A DNA stretch of 36,894 bases from positions 1 to 36,894 of the forward strand of contig PHFL01000014.1 in the NCBI GenBank assembly GCA_002794105.1, written 5' to 3'. The translations under genes and the position numbers were made by a program. The notes under the pieces are model-generated. The model was not told the DNA's origin, made no database searches, and was given only the letters and a program-made list of their open reading frames with translations. Position 1 is the stretch's first letter, and each line of letters opens with the position of its first letter. Shown in pieces: positions 16,650-25,757 of this stretch. This DNA is from Candidatus Thermochlorobacter aerophilus. GTDB taxonomy: Bacteria; Bacteroidota; Chlorobiia; Chlorobiales; Thermochlorobacteraceae.

Positions 16650-18464
16650 ATGTCGATAGAATATCTGAACGGAAGGCGTCTCAAAAATGCCATCATTGCC
16701 GGCGCAGAGTCTGTTATCATGCGCAAGGAATATCTTAACAAGATTAATGTTTTCCCAGTAGCAGATGGAGACACAGGCACGAATATGGCTCTGACACTCA
16801 AGTCCGTCGTCGACGGGCTCTATGAGTGTGATGATTCTACGGTCGATGCTGTGGTAACATGCGCCGCAGACGCCGCTTTGATTGGCTCTCGTGGCAACTC
16901 TGGCTCAATTCTTGCACAATTCTATCAAGGCATGGCGGCTGGACTAGCTGGCAAAGAGCGCGTCACTGCACCAGAGTTTGGTCAATCTTTGCTCGTTGCT
17001 AAAGCCTATGCATACGAGGCTATGCTCGAGCCTAAGGAAGGCACAATTCTCACTGTCATTCGCGATTGGACAAACAGCATTCTACAGCTTGTTCAACGCA
17101 CAACGGATTTCAAAGAAATTGTCGCTGAATCTATCAAAACAGCCAAAGAATCTCTGGCAAGAACCCCAGACCAGCTTATCGTCAATGGCGTACCTGTGCT
17201 GAAAAAAGCTGGCGTGGTTGACTCAGGTGCTCAAGGCTTTGTTGATATGCTACAAGGCATCTATGATTTCATGCACAAGGGCAATCTTCGCGAGTATCTC
17301 AAACGTAAGTTTTTCTCCTTTGTCAGCACCAGTAGCAGCGACAGCACCATTGCTGAAGTCAGTAATGCCACCATTACTTTTCGGTACTGTACGGAGTTTA
17401 TTTTAGAAAATGGTCCAAACTACGACAAGAGCGCACTACGCAAGACGCTAATTGAGCACGGCGATTCGCTCATCATTGGTGGTTCTGCCACGAAAACCAA
17501 GGTGCACATTCATACCAACGAGCCTGAAAAAATCTTCGAGCTTGCCTCTCGCTTCGGTATTGTGCAGAAAAAGAAGTTCGAGGATATGATAGCTCAGCAT
17601 CAGGCTGCTTTCGGCAAAAAGTCCATCGGTATTGTCACCGATTCTACCTGCGACTTACCTGATGACTACCTCGAAAAGCATGATGTTCGAATCGTGCCCC
17701 TGCAAGTGCGCTTTGGTGATGATGAGTATCTAGACCGTGTCACCATTTCTGCACAAGAGTTTTACCAGCGTCTTAGCGCAAGTGACATACTTCCGAAGAC
17801 CTCCCAGCCTGCTACAGCTGCATTTAAGCAGGTCTATGAAGATATGCTGCGCATATATGATAGCATCGTCGGCATCTTCATCTCGTCTGGCATTTCAGGC
17901 ACTTTCCAAAATGCCCGCACGACTAGCAAATTCTTCAAGGATAGAAAGTTTGCCATCATCGATAGCAAAATCACCTCGCTTGGCATGGGGATTCTCATCA
18001 AAGAAGCGGTCAAGATGCGTGATGAAGGCAAGAGCCTCAGCGAGATTGAAGCACGACTTAACGACATGAGCACCCGTATTCGAGCTTACCTTAGCCTTGA
18101 GACTATTGACAACCTTGTGCGCGGCGGTCGGCTCTCGAAGTCAAAAGGTCTCTTTGCCAAACTTCTGCACATCAATCCTGTACTCACTTTCGATGATAAA
18201 GGCAAGATTGTGCCGCTCGACAAAGGGGTTGGAAGTAAAGGTTCGCTCGATAAGGCAATTGAATATGCCACGCGCTACCTTGAGGGTAAGACCAATCTCC
18301 AGATTTCGGTCGTCTATTCTGACAAAATTGCTCGCGCACTTTACGCCAAAGAGCAACTCTCTGCGCGCTTTCCCGATGTGCCCATCGAGATAGCACAAAT
18401 TTCGCCCGTACTAGGCACCTACGGTGGTCCCGGTACTGCCGCTATCATTGTGTATGGCGAGTAG
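16650..18464 (+). CDS. DhaL (FakA-like) kinase fused to DegV (FakB-like) fatty-acid-binding domain
   Basis: A 604-residue cytoplasmic fusion. Residues about 5-210 are a DhaL/DAK2 nucleotide-binding domain: DGDTGTN at 39-45 (metal/ATP) and GSRGNSG at 79-85. Residues about 238-318 match the FakA middle domain (FRYCTEF, GDSLIIGGSATKTKVHIHTN). Residues about 325-604 are a DegV/FakB domain: VTDSTCDLP at 329-337, TSQPA at 384-388, SSGISGTFQNA at 412-422, then NLVRGGRLSKSKG and the C-terminal GTYGGPGTAAI. In Staphylococcus, FakA phosphorylates a fatty acid bound to a separate FakB. Here both partners form one chain, so the inferred activity is intramolecular fatty-acid phosphorylation for phospholipid synthesis. 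The DegV part replaces the usual FakA C-terminal domain. Confidence 0.9.
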   Translation: MSIEYLNGRRLKNAIIAGAESVIMRKEYLNKINVFPVADGDTGTNMALTLKSVVDGLYECDDSTVDAVVTCAADAALIGSRGNSGSILAQFYQGMAAGLAGKERVTAPEFGQSLLVAKAYAYEAMLEPKEGTILTVIRDWTNSILQLVQRTTDFKEIVAESIKTAKESLARTPDQLIVNGVPVLKKAGVVDSGAQGFVDMLQGIYDFMHKGNLREYLKRKFFSFVSTSSSDSTIAEVSNATITFRYCTEFILENGPNYDKSALRKTLIEHGDSLIIGGSATKTKVHIHTNEPEKIFELASRFGIVQKKKFEDMIAQHQAAFGKKSIGIVTDSTCDLPDDYLEKHDVRIVPLQVRFGDDEYLDRVTISAQEFYQRLSASDILPKTSQPATAAFKQVYEDMLRIYDSIVGIFISSGISGTFQNARTTSKFFKDRKFAIIDSKITSLGMGILIKEAVKMRDEGKSLSEIEARLNDMSTRIRAYLSLETIDNLVRGGRLSKSKGLFAKLLHINPVLTFDDKGKIVPLDKGVGSKGSLDKAIEYATRYLEGKTNLQISVVYSDKIARALYAKEQLSARFPDVPIEIAQISPVLGTYGGPGTAAIIVYGE

Positions 18465-18532
18465 CATACTTGCATCCTTGGAACGGCTACACGGGGGTTC
18501 GGCATGGTTCATAAGTAGTAGCCCTTGCGGGC

Positions 18533-20068
18533 TCAATCTGTTGCTTGAATCTTCTTGCGTAGGCGCGCTACCGGGATATTAAGTTGCTCACGATATTTTG
18601 TAACGGTGCGGCGCGCCACCTTATAGCCATGTTGAGCTAACAGTTCAGCCAGTTTATCATCGGATAGCGGCTTGCCTGACTCTTCTTTTTCAATGAAATC
18701 TTTGATAAACTGCTTGATAACGCGGTTAGAAATCTCATCGCCCGATTCGGTTTCTACCGCAGTGCTGAAAAGATATTTGAGTTCCCAGATACCTTTATCG
18801 GTCTGCACATACTTGCCATTGACCACACGGCTGACAGTTGAAATATCCACGCCAGCGTCTTCGGCAATATCTTTGAGAATCATTGGTTTTAATTTTTCTG
18901 GACCTACGGCAAAAAATTCATACTGGCGGCGCACAATTGCATTCATGATTTTTTGCATAGTGTGGCGGCGCATTTCTATAGCGCTCATAAAGCCTTTTGC
19001 CGCCTCAATTTTTTGCCGAATAAATTCTCTTGTGCTTCGCTCTTGACGCTTATCTTCCAAAATCTCTTTGTATCGGCGTGAGATGCGAATTTGCGGAATG
19101 TTGCGTTCGTTTGCTGTTACCACCAACTCTTCGCCGTTGAAGGTAACGATGAAGTCGGGCACAATATACTTGGCACTCTCGCTTGAACTGCGAATGGGTT
19201 TAGGATTGAGTCTTTGGATAAGTTGCACGGCGCGCCGCAGTTGAGCTTGTGAGATGCCCAGCACTTGCATCAGCTTTTGGTAGTGCATCATGCTAAATTC
19301 ATTGAAGTGATGCACCAAAATTTTTTGTGCCAGTTGCCGGTCTTCTTCGTGCTCGTCATCAAGCTCATCAGCTAAGGCATGCAATTGAATGAGTAGGCAT
19401 TCTTGTAAATTTCGTGCGCCCACACCTGCTGGCTCAAGTTGCCAGATTTTTTCCAAGACGGTTTCTATTTCCTTCTCGCTTGCTTCAATGCCTTGCATCA
19501 AAAGTCCTTCTCGAATGATGTCGAATGAGCAGCGTAAGTAGCCGTCTTCATCGAGATTGCCGATAATTTCTTCAGCAATTGCGTATTCTTTTTCATCAAT
19601 CTTGAGCAGACGCAACTGCGTCAGCAAGTCATCACGCCAACTTTCTTCAAAGATAGGTTGCAGTTCGCCATGCGATTCATCAGGCGCGGATGACAATGTG
19701 TTATAGCCTTCCTCATCTTGCTCGCGGAGCATTTCTTCAATTTCACTTTCAAAGTCTGTATCGTCATGTTCTTTTTCACCTGGTAGAGCCTGTAGCTCTT
19801 CATCGTCATTACCACTTTCACGAAGGAGCTCAATTGGAGTCAGTTCTGTAGGCGGTTCAGGTGTTGGCAAGTCGTCGCTTTGTTCTTGCAGTTCCTCATT
19901 TTTCTCTTCATCGGTTACTTCTTCGAGCACTGGATTTTCTTCTAATTCTTGTTTGATGCGCTGTTCCAACTGCAATACTGGTAACTGCAAGAGTTTTGTG
20001 TAAAGAATTTGCTGCGGACTTAGGCGCAGCGTTTGGATTTGTCGTTGCGACAGGCTTTGCGTGCTCAT
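18533..20068 (-). CDS. rpoN: RNA polymerase sigma-54 factor
   Basis: A 511-residue sigma-N. Region I is Gln/Leu-rich (SLSQRQIQTLRLSPQQ, then LLQLPVLQLEQRIKQELEENP) and contacts activator ATPases. Residues about 50-125 are a long acidic region II, the low-complexity Glu/Asp part. The core-binding domain spans about 130-330, and a helix-turn-helix lies near 410 (DISTVSRVVNGKYVQT). The C-terminal RpoN box ARRTVTKYRE (485-494) reads the -24 element. All parts are intact. It is encoded 21 bases downstream of a DUF3109 gene, so probably co-transcribed. No sigma-54 activator is in the window, and I found no convincing -24/-12 promoter here. Confidence 0.96.
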   Translation of the reverse strand: MSTQSLSQRQIQTLRLSPQQILYTKLLQLPVLQLEQRIKQELEENPVLEEVTDEEKNEELQEQSDDLPTPEPPTELTPIELLRESGNDDEELQALPGEKEHDDTDFESEIEEMLREQDEEGYNTLSSAPDESHGELQPIFEESWRDDLLTQLRLLKIDEKEYAIAEEIIGNLDEDGYLRCSFDIIREGLLMQGIEASEKEIETVLEKIWQLEPAGVGARNLQECLLIQLHALADELDDEHEEDRQLAQKILVHHFNEFSMMHYQKLMQVLGISQAQLRRAVQLIQRLNPKPIRSSSESAKYIVPDFIVTFNGEELVVTANERNIPQIRISRRYKEILEDKRQERSTREFIRQKIEAAKGFMSAIEMRRHTMQKIMNAIVRRQYEFFAVGPEKLKPMILKDIAEDAGVDISTVSRVVNGKYVQTDKGIWELKYLFSTAVETESGDEISNRVIKQFIKDFIEKEESGKPLSDDKLAELLAQHGYKVARRTVTKYREQLNIPVARLRKKIQATD

Positions 20069-20089
20069 AGACTTGAACTCGAGTTTAAG

Positions 20090-20695
20090 TCAATGCTGAG
20101 CAAGGCGCCGAGAGCGAGCATAATGCAAGAGCTGTTCGGTCCACTTCTTTCCGTATTTGCGCTCCAGCGCGGGTTTGAGGAATTCTACCATTGCTACATT
20201 TTGAGTGGCACCGCACTCTCGTCCGCTCTCACACTCAGGAATCTGCGAATACACCAAGTAATCTGTACCCAAGTGCGCTCGCACGCGAATAGGATAGAGA
20301 TGACACGAAATTGGCTTTTGAAAATCTGTCTCCCCATTTTCAAAGGCGCGCTCCAGCATACACTCTGCCACACCCTCTTCGTTGATTTTTGCAAACACAC
20401 ACTCTCGTCCTTCCACCGTCATCAGATACAAATCACCACGGTAGGCTTCATAAATGCCTTCTTTTTCTATAACCTGCCGATTTTTTTCGGGCAAGTATTT
20501 TTTTACTGCCTCCAAATTTTTTTCAATTTGCTCGACTTCTTTCGACAGCACTGGCGCACCTTTTTCACCTGCAACACAGCACATTCCTTTACAGCGCTTG
20601 ACATTGCAGCGAAACATTGCTGAGAGCACATCAGGCTCAATGAGCACATGACCAATTGCGACGAGCGCTATGTCTTGCTGGCAAGATGTTTTCAT
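20090..20695 (-). CDS. DUF3109-family cysteine-rich protein
   Basis: A 201-residue cytoplasmic protein of unknown function. The N-terminal cluster C30-x4-C35-x3-C39-C40 in FRCNVKRCKGMCCVAGEKGA, with later cysteines in GRECVFAKI, AECMLERAF, ISCHLYPIR and PECESGRECG, is typical of DUF3109, which is common in Bacteroidota. The cysteines suggest a metal or Fe-S site, akin to the YkgJ/CxxCxxCC group (inference). It lies directly upstream of rpoN, 21 bases apart, as the first gene of a two-gene unit. The region to the divergent decarboxylase gene carries promoter-like sequence. Confidence 0.82.
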   Translation of the reverse strand: MKTSCQQDIALVAIGHVLIEPDVLSAMFRCNVKRCKGMCCVAGEKGAPVLSKEVEQIEKNLEAVKKYLPEKNRQVIEKEGIYEAYRGDLYLMTVEGRECVFAKINEEGVAECMLERAFENGETDFQKPISCHLYPIRVRAHLGTDYLVYSQIPECESGRECGATQNVAMVEFLKPALERKYGKKWTEQLLHYARSRRLAQH

Positions 20696-20808
20696 TGCGT
20701 TTGCTTTCGTAAAATCTAATACAAAATTTGCAAACTACATGCTGCTTGCTGACTTCTCTTGCTACAAGGCACACAGATAGCATGTATCAGAGATTATCGC
20801 AGTTATTT

Positions 20809-20816
20809 TATATTTG
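20809..20816 (+). promoter_or_regulatory. Promoter -7 element of the UDP-glucuronate decarboxylase gene
   Basis: TATATTTG, identical to the -7 octamers of rplU and rpmE, sits 46 bases before the ATG in the divergent intergenic region. No good TTTG is seen at the -33 position, so only half the promoter is supported. Confidence 0.42.
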
Positions 20817-20862
20817 CACCACTGATTCTTAGCAATGCTCTTTCAAACTTCAAACGCGATTC

Positions 20863-21825
20863 ATGTCAGCAAAACCTGTTACGGTTATCACAGGGGCGGC
20901 TGGATTTCTGGGCTCTCATCTCTGTGATCGCTTTTTGCAAGAAGGACATAAAGTTATTGGTATTGATAATTTCATCACTGGTCATCCTCGAAATATCGCT
21001 CATCTTTTCGGTAACCCTGACTTTAAGTTTATCCGCCATGATGTCTCAAACTATATCTACATTGACGGGCATGTCGATAATGTGTTACACTTTGCTTCTC
21101 CTGCCAGTCCAGCCGATTATCTGAAAATTCCTATTCAGACGCTTAAGGTTGGCTCACTTGGCACACACAATGCGTTAGGGTTAGCTAAGGCAAAGGGCGC
21201 TCGCTTCATGATTGCCTCTACATCGGAAGTCTATGGCGACCCGCTCGAGCATCCACAAAAAGAAACCTACTGGGGGCATGTCAATCCCGTGGGGTTGCGT
21301 GGCTGTTACGATGAAGCCAAACGATTTGCTGAAGCCATGACGATGGCATATCACCGCTATCACGGTCTGAACACGCGCATCTTACGCATCTTCAATACTT
21401 ACGGAGAACGCATGCGCCTCGACGACGGACGTGCCTTGCCTTCCTTTGTGAGCTCGGCTATTAAGGGCGAAGCTATGACTGTCTTCGGCGATGGGTCACA
21501 GACCCGTAGCTTTTGCTACGTCTCCGACCTCATTGAAGGCATCTGGCGCCTTTTGCATGTCGACTTCCATGAACCTGTCAACCTTGGCAATCCCAGTGAA
21601 ATCACGATTTTGGACTTTGCAAAAGAAGTGCAAGCTATTGTGCGTGAGCTTACTGGCAAAGAAATTCCTATTGTGCATAAACCGCTTCCTGCCGATGACC
21701 CAAAACAGCGACGCCCTGACATTACACGCGCCAAAGAACTCTTAGGCTGGGAACCGAAGGTTGAACGCGCCGAAGGCTTGCGCAAAACCATTCGCTATTT
21801 CCTTCAACAAGCTGGGCAGCTCTAA
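20863..21825 (+). CDS. UDP-glucuronate decarboxylase (UDP-xylose synthase), extended SDR
   Basis: A 320-residue NAD-dependent sugar-nucleotide enzyme expected to convert UDP-glucuronate to UDP-xylose for surface polysaccharides. Rossmann motif [11 protein letters not shown] at 10-20 binds NAD. Catalytic residues are T120, E122 in [10 protein letters not shown] and Y149-x3-K153 in CYDEAK. The segments [19 protein letters not shown] and [10 protein letters not shown], and E122 in particular, are the hallmark of UXS-type decarboxylases rather than 4-epimerases or dehydratases. Length is normal for the bacterial enzyme. folD follows 36 bases later, probably co-transcribed though metabolically unrelated. 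No UDP-glucose dehydrogenase is nearby. Confidence 0.9.
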   Translation: MSAKPVTVITGAAGFLGSHLCDRFLQEGHKVIGIDNFITGHPRNIAHLFGNPDFKFIRHDVSNYIYIDGHVDNVLHFASPASPADYLKIPIQTLKVGSLGTHNALGLAKAKGARFMIASTSEVYGDPLEHPQKETYWGHVNPVGLRGCYDEAKRFAEAMTMAYHRYHGLNTRILRIFNTYGERMRLDDGRALPSFVSSAIKGEAMTVFGDGSQTRSFCYVSDLIEGIWRLLHVDFHEPVNLGNPSEITILDFAKEVQAIVRELTGKEIPIVHKPLPADDPKQRRPDITRAKELLGWEPKVERAEGLRKTIRYFLQQAGQL

Positions 21826-21861
21826 CTTTAGCAGTCTTTCGAATCGCATTTTCTTTCTAGT

Positions 21862-22749
21862 ATGTTAATTATCGACGGCAAAAAAATCTCAGAAGACATC
21901 AAACAGGAACTTAAACTTACTCTCGCCGAGCTTCATGCAAAAACTGGTCAATCTCCGGGACTGACGGTCATCATCGTTGGAGAAAATCCGGCCTCACAAA
22001 TCTATGTGCGCAATAAAGCTAAAGCCTGCACAGAAGTTGGCATTCGTTCTGCAGTTATTGAGCTGCCAGAGCATGTTTCTCAAGATGAGTTACTGGCTCG
22101 CATTCATGCGCTCAATCAAGACCGGTCTGTGCATGGCATTTTGGTTCAGCAGCCGTTGCCAAAACACATTGATGAATTTGCCGTCACGCTTGCTATTTCA
22201 CCTGACAAGGATGTCGATGGCTTCCATCCTGAAAATGTAGGGCGCTTGGTGCTTGGTCGGCTCGAAGAGTGTTTTGTCAGTTGCACGCCTTACGGTGTGC
22301 TGGAACTGCTGCGGCGCTATGGGATTGACCCTGCTGGCAAGCACTGCGTAGTGTTGGGGCGAAGCAACATTGTCGGCAAACCCATGGCAAACTTGATGCT
22401 ACAAAAATTAGCTGGCATGAACGCCACGGTTACCGTCTGCCACTCTGCCTCGCACAACATCGCTAGCTTTACACGGCAAGCCGATATTCTCATCGCGGCA
22501 ATTGGCAAAGCACATTTTGTTACTGCCGATATGGTCAAGCCTAATGCAGTGGTCATTGATGTTGGGATTAACCGTATTGCTGATGCTTCTGCCAAATCTG
22601 GCTCGCGCATTGTTGGCGATGTGGACTTCGAGGGCGTCTCAAAAGTTGCTTCAGCTATCACACCTGTGCCGGGCGGCGTCGGTCCGATGACTATTGCCAT
22701 GCTACTTAGTAACACAGTTAAGTCCTTTAAGCGTCATCTTGCAAGCTGA
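21862..22749 (+). CDS. folD: Bifunctional methylene-THF dehydrogenase / methenyl-THF cyclohydrolase FolD
   Basis: A 295-residue cytosolic one-carbon enzyme interconverting 5,10-methylene- and 10-formyl-tetrahydrofolate, with NADP. Motifs: GENPASQIYVRNKAKAC with Y48 and K52 (substrate and catalytic lysine), GILVQQPLP, DVDGFHPENVGRL, the cofactor loop GRSNIVGKPMANL, and the closing TPVPGGVGPMTIAMLL. All active-site parts are present and the length is normal. It lies 36 bases downstream of the decarboxylase gene. The reading of the next gene overlaps its end only if a very early start is assumed. Confidence 0.96.
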   Translation: MLIIDGKKISEDIKQELKLTLAELHAKTGQSPGLTVIIVGENPASQIYVRNKAKACTEVGIRSAVIELPEHVSQDELLARIHALNQDRSVHGILVQQPLPKHIDEFAVTLAISPDKDVDGFHPENVGRLVLGRLEECFVSCTPYGVLELLRRYGIDPAGKHCVVLGRSNIVGKPMANLMLQKLAGMNATVTVCHSASHNIASFTRQADILIAAIGKAHFVTADMVKPNAVVIDVGINRIADASAKSGSRIVGDVDFEGVSKVASAITPVPGGVGPMTIAMLLSNTVKSFKRHLAS

Positions 22750-22825
22750 AAATTTTCTTGTTACAACATTTGTTTTACACACATCCACTTTCGTTATGCT
22801 TTTTCCATATAACTTTGAAAAGCAC

Positions 22826-23800
22826 ATGTTTCGGTATTTTCAGATGAATTGGGCGACTGCTGTGTTGCTGTTGCTCGTAACCTGCTTTTGCGGCTTTGGT
22901 TGCGGGTCACCTTCCAGTACGCCTTCTCGTCCCAAAATTGGCTATGTCCTCATGGTGCGCGATGCCACCTTGGAAGAGGCACGCCGTGGCTTTTTTGATG
23001 CCCTCAAAGATTCTGGCTATGAAGTGGGTAAAACGCTGGATGTCATTGACCAAAATGCTGAAGGCGACATCAGCAACCTCAATCAAATTTTGGACTACTG
23101 CCTTTCGCAAAAAGTCTCACTGATTGCGACCAATCCTACTGTGGTGACCATTGCGGCGGTAAGCAAAACTCAGACGGTACCAGTGTGTATGATGGTCTCG
23201 CCGCGCCCTGACTTGGTTGGGCTTTCAAAATCGCCCGATGAGGCACCTAAGAATTTGTTTGGCGTCTATGAAACGCTTGGCTACATTGACACCAGCGTTA
23301 CACTCATCAAAGAAATTTTTCCCAAAGCCAAGCGCATTGGTACTATTTTCAACACCAGTGAGCCGAATTCGGTCAATGCCCTTCGGCAACTGCGCACCGT
23401 TTGCCAACGCTTAGGCTATGAACTCATCGAAGCCGGTATCACCAACTCTAATGAATCACAGCAAGCTGCACAGACACTGCTCCTAAAAAAAATTGATGTC
23501 TTCTTTGCTCTTCCTGACAACATCATTTTTTCCAGTTTTGAGACCATCAAACAAACTCTGGATGCAAAGCAGGTGCCAATTGTTACTTCGGAAGTTGGTT
23601 TGGTGCAGCGTGGGGCACTTCTGGCATATGGCGCAGATTTTTATGAATGGGGCAGACAAGCTGGACGCATTGCTGTCAGGCTCTTGCGCGGAGAGACGAA
23701 TCTCAAGCCCGAAGAAGTACAGGTTCGCAAGCGTATCTGTAATGCCAAAGCCTTAGAAGCTATGGGCCTTTCCATTCCACAGAATTTTACGCCACTTTAA
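22826..23800 (+). CDS. ABC transporter substrate-binding lipoprotein (DUF534/TrpX-like)
   Basis: A 324-residue exported binding protein. From ATG 22826 it has a short n-region, the hydrophobic core TAVLLLLVTCFCG and a lipobox-like GFGC with C26. ATG 22796 and 22844 are alternatives. The mature part has a two-lobe periplasmic-binding fold: IGYVLMVRDATLEEARRGFF at the start, then LNQILDYCLSQKVSLIATNP, a domain crossing near VYETLGYIDTSV, AKRIGTIFNTSEPNSV, and GALLAYGADFYEWGRQAG near the end. This is the ABC_sub_bind (PF04392) family, which includes tryptophan-type binders such as TrpX; the ligand here is not deducible. The cognate permease is next. Confidence 0.85.
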   Translation: MFRYFQMNWATAVLLLLVTCFCGFGCGSPSSTPSRPKIGYVLMVRDATLEEARRGFFDALKDSGYEVGKTLDVIDQNAEGDISNLNQILDYCLSQKVSLIATNPTVVTIAAVSKTQTVPVCMMVSPRPDLVGLSKSPDEAPKNLFGVYETLGYIDTSVTLIKEIFPKAKRIGTIFNTSEPNSVNALRQLRTVCQRLGYELIEAGITNSNESQQAAQTLLLKKIDVFFALPDNIIFSSFETIKQTLDAKQVPIVTSEVGLVQRGALLAYGADFYEWGRQAGRIAVRLLRGETNLKPEEVQVRKRICNAKALEAMGLSIPQNFTPL

Positions 23801-23922
23801 GTGCATGTTACTCATAATTTCAGCGCTTACACAGGTATCTCTCTTGCAGCCATGACTGGCAGACACAGACCTAAATACGCCCGAAGTTTGTATCTTTGCT
23901 TTTAACAAAAACCGGCACTCAA

Positions 23923-24807
23923 ATGGAGCTCTGGCTTGGCGCAGCAGTATTAGGGCTGTGCTACGGATTTCTTGCTATTGGTGTCTATATCACCATGCGC
24001 ATTTACAATTTCCCCGATATTACCGCCGATGGCAGTCTGACCTTAGGTGCAAGCATCACGGCATCCTTGCTTACACTTGGCGCCAATCCTTTCTACGCTA
24101 TTTTTGTCGCCATGATTTTTGGGTTTTTGGCGGGCTCGGTCACTGGCATCGTTCATACCAAGCTCAAGGTCAATGGTCTGCTGTCGGGTATTTTGGTAAC
24201 TACAGCACTTTACTCCATCAACCTGCGCATCATGGGTCGCTCCAACATCCCGTTGCTGACTGTTCAAACGGTGCTGACTCCGTTTGAGAACACTTTTTCT
24301 GATGCGCCGCGCTGGGCTGTTGACTTCGCTGTTTTTTTGCTGTTCAGTGTAGCCGTTCTTGCACTGCTTAGCTGGCTTTTCAAAACAGATTTCGGTTTAG
24401 CTATGCGTGCCACGGGCGACAATGAAATCATGATTGCTGCACAAGGGGTCAATACCGATACCATGAAAATTATCGGCATCGGTCTTTCTAACGCTATGAT
24501 TGCACTCTCTGGCTCGCTTGTCTGTCAATATCAGGGCTTTGCTGACATTAGTATGGGCATAGGTATCATCGTTTTCGGACTTGCAAGCGTCATCATTGGC
24601 GAGTCCTTTCTTAGTATTTTTCGCTACCGGTTTTCGGTAGGGACACAACTTGCCAGTGTCGTTCTTGGAGCAATTGTGTTTCGCGTGCTCGTTGGCGTGG
24701 CGCTCTCACTTGGACTGGCACCTACGGATTTCAAAATTGTAACCGCATTCTTCGTGCTTCTCTCTGTAGCTCTGCCACAACTACGCAACCTTGCCTTGCG
24801 CCGCTAA
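23923..24807 (+). CDS. ABC transporter permease (BPD_transp_2 type, TrpY-like)
   Basis: A 294-residue inner-membrane subunit with about eight helices, partner of the preceding binding lipoprotein. The start MELWLGAAVLGLCYGFLAIG at ATG 23923 is preferred over an in-frame TTG at 23896. YITMRIYNFPDITADGSLTL and the coupling loop GLAMRATGDNEIMIAAQGVN are typical of this branched-chain amino acid/sugar-type permease group that pairs with DUF534 binding proteins. TATCTTTG at 23891-23898 resembles a promoter -7 element, but no -33 match is seen. The ATPase usually encoded next is absent: the following gene is convergent and overlaps the stop by four bases. Confidence 0.88.
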   Translation: MELWLGAAVLGLCYGFLAIGVYITMRIYNFPDITADGSLTLGASITASLLTLGANPFYAIFVAMIFGFLAGSVTGIVHTKLKVNGLLSGILVTTALYSINLRIMGRSNIPLLTVQTVLTPFENTFSDAPRWAVDFAVFLLFSVAVLALLSWLFKTDFGLAMRATGDNEIMIAAQGVNTDTMKIIGIGLSNAMIALSGSLVCQYQGFADISMGIGIIVFGLASVIIGESFLSIFRYRFSVGTQLASVVLGAIVFRVLVGVALSLGLAPTDFKIVTAFFVLLSVALPQLRNLALRR

Positions 24808-25757
24808 GGCACGAGGCGTTGGTAAGTTTTTTTCTGCAAGAGCTTGCTTATGCCACTTGCCAATTCTGCCTTGACCAAAATGTGTGGCAATGCCTCTTCA
24901 AACCAGTAGTAATCTTTTTTCATGCCGCGCTCGACACTCACCTTCCAGCACGCTATGCGCCCCAGTTTGGTTTCCACCGTATCGCGCCCTTCTACTTTGT
25001 AATCGCCCTGAAAGTATTTTGGCAAGTCTGCACCTCTGAAGAGTTGGGAGACCAAAGTTGGGCGAACAAATTCCAAGTTTTCTTGAAAATTCAAACTCCG
25101 CAACGAGAGTGGAATTTGGTCTTCAAAAAACGTATCATACTGCAAATCGTATTCTCCTTCGCCATTTGCTCCAAACGAGTTCTGGCACACCAATTTTGAT
25201 TTCCCGACCAAACGCAGCAACGCTTTGTTGGAAATGCCACCTTCGCCTTGCCACGAGGCAATGTAGCGCACCACCTTGAAAGGCTCATGTGGCAACACCC
25301 CAACCCATGTAGAAGTTTGCGTTGGACAGGGATATGCCGCATCGCTTGCTATAGCTTGTTGCGCTATTACGGGATACAGGTCTTTGCGTGCGGTATCTTC
25401 ACTAATCGTGTGAAATTCTTTTGAGAACCAATAGCGTCTTGTCAAGCGAATTTCTGTAAAACTCTTTGTTCCATTTTCAGTTACTTCTTCGTTCAGATAC
25501 TCTGCCACCTCAACAGCATGATTCCACAGCGAATCTTTTGCCCAATCGGTATTTATCAGCCCAAATCCTTTGTCGGTTTCGGCTGCACTGACACTTTGCA
25601 CTGGCGAAGTGATTTTCTGCTCCACAAATTTTGGCGGCTTCCCATCGCAACTTCCTAACCCTATCACCAGAGAGAGGAGGATGAACAGCTGGAGTATTCT
25701 GCTACTGCGCCCGTAGCGTGCTATAACCGTGAACAGTTGAGAAGAAAATTTGTCCAT
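24804..25757 (-). CDS. Hypothetical exported lipoprotein
   Basis: A 317-residue protein I do not recognise. Residues 1-37 form a basic n-region, a hydrophobic core (LQLFILLSLVIGLG) and a lipobox-like LGSC with C37. The mature part is mixed alpha/beta, with no repeats and few motifs. The C-terminal segment GRIACWKVSVERGMKKDYYW followed by FEEALPHILVKAEL is reminiscent of periplasmic DUF3108/LolA-like beta folds, but this is only a guess. The start ATG lies 56 bases inside the comEC 3' end, and no later start preserves the signal peptide. It is last in the run lysA-metalloenzyme-comEC-this gene. The stop overlaps the stop of the convergent permease gene. Confidence 0.72.
   Translation of the reverse strand: MDKFSSQLFTVIARYGRSSRILQLFILLSLVIGLGSCDGKPPKFVEQKITSPVQSVSAAETDKGFGLINTDWAKDSLWNHAVEVAEYLNEEVTENGTKSFTEIRLTRRYWFSKEFHTISEDTARKDLYPVIAQQAIASDAAYPCPTQTSTWVGVLPHEPFKVVRYIASWQGEGGISNKALLRLVGKSKLVCQNSFGANGEGEYDLQYDTFFEDQIPLSLRSLNFQENLEFVRPTLVSQLFRGADLPKYFQGDYKVEGRDTVETKLGRIACWKVSVERGMKKDYYWFEEALPHILVKAELASGISKLLQKKTYQRLVP

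Noticed and set aside
18520..18533. Terminator hairpin AGCCC-TTGC-GGGCT between the FakA/B fusion gene and rpoN
   Set aside because: Only a 5-bp stem overlapping the rpoN stop, with no T tract on either strand.
21150..21180. Sigma-54 promoter-like TGGCACACACAATGC
   Set aside because: Inside the decarboxylase coding region, with an imperfect -12 element and no gene to drive.
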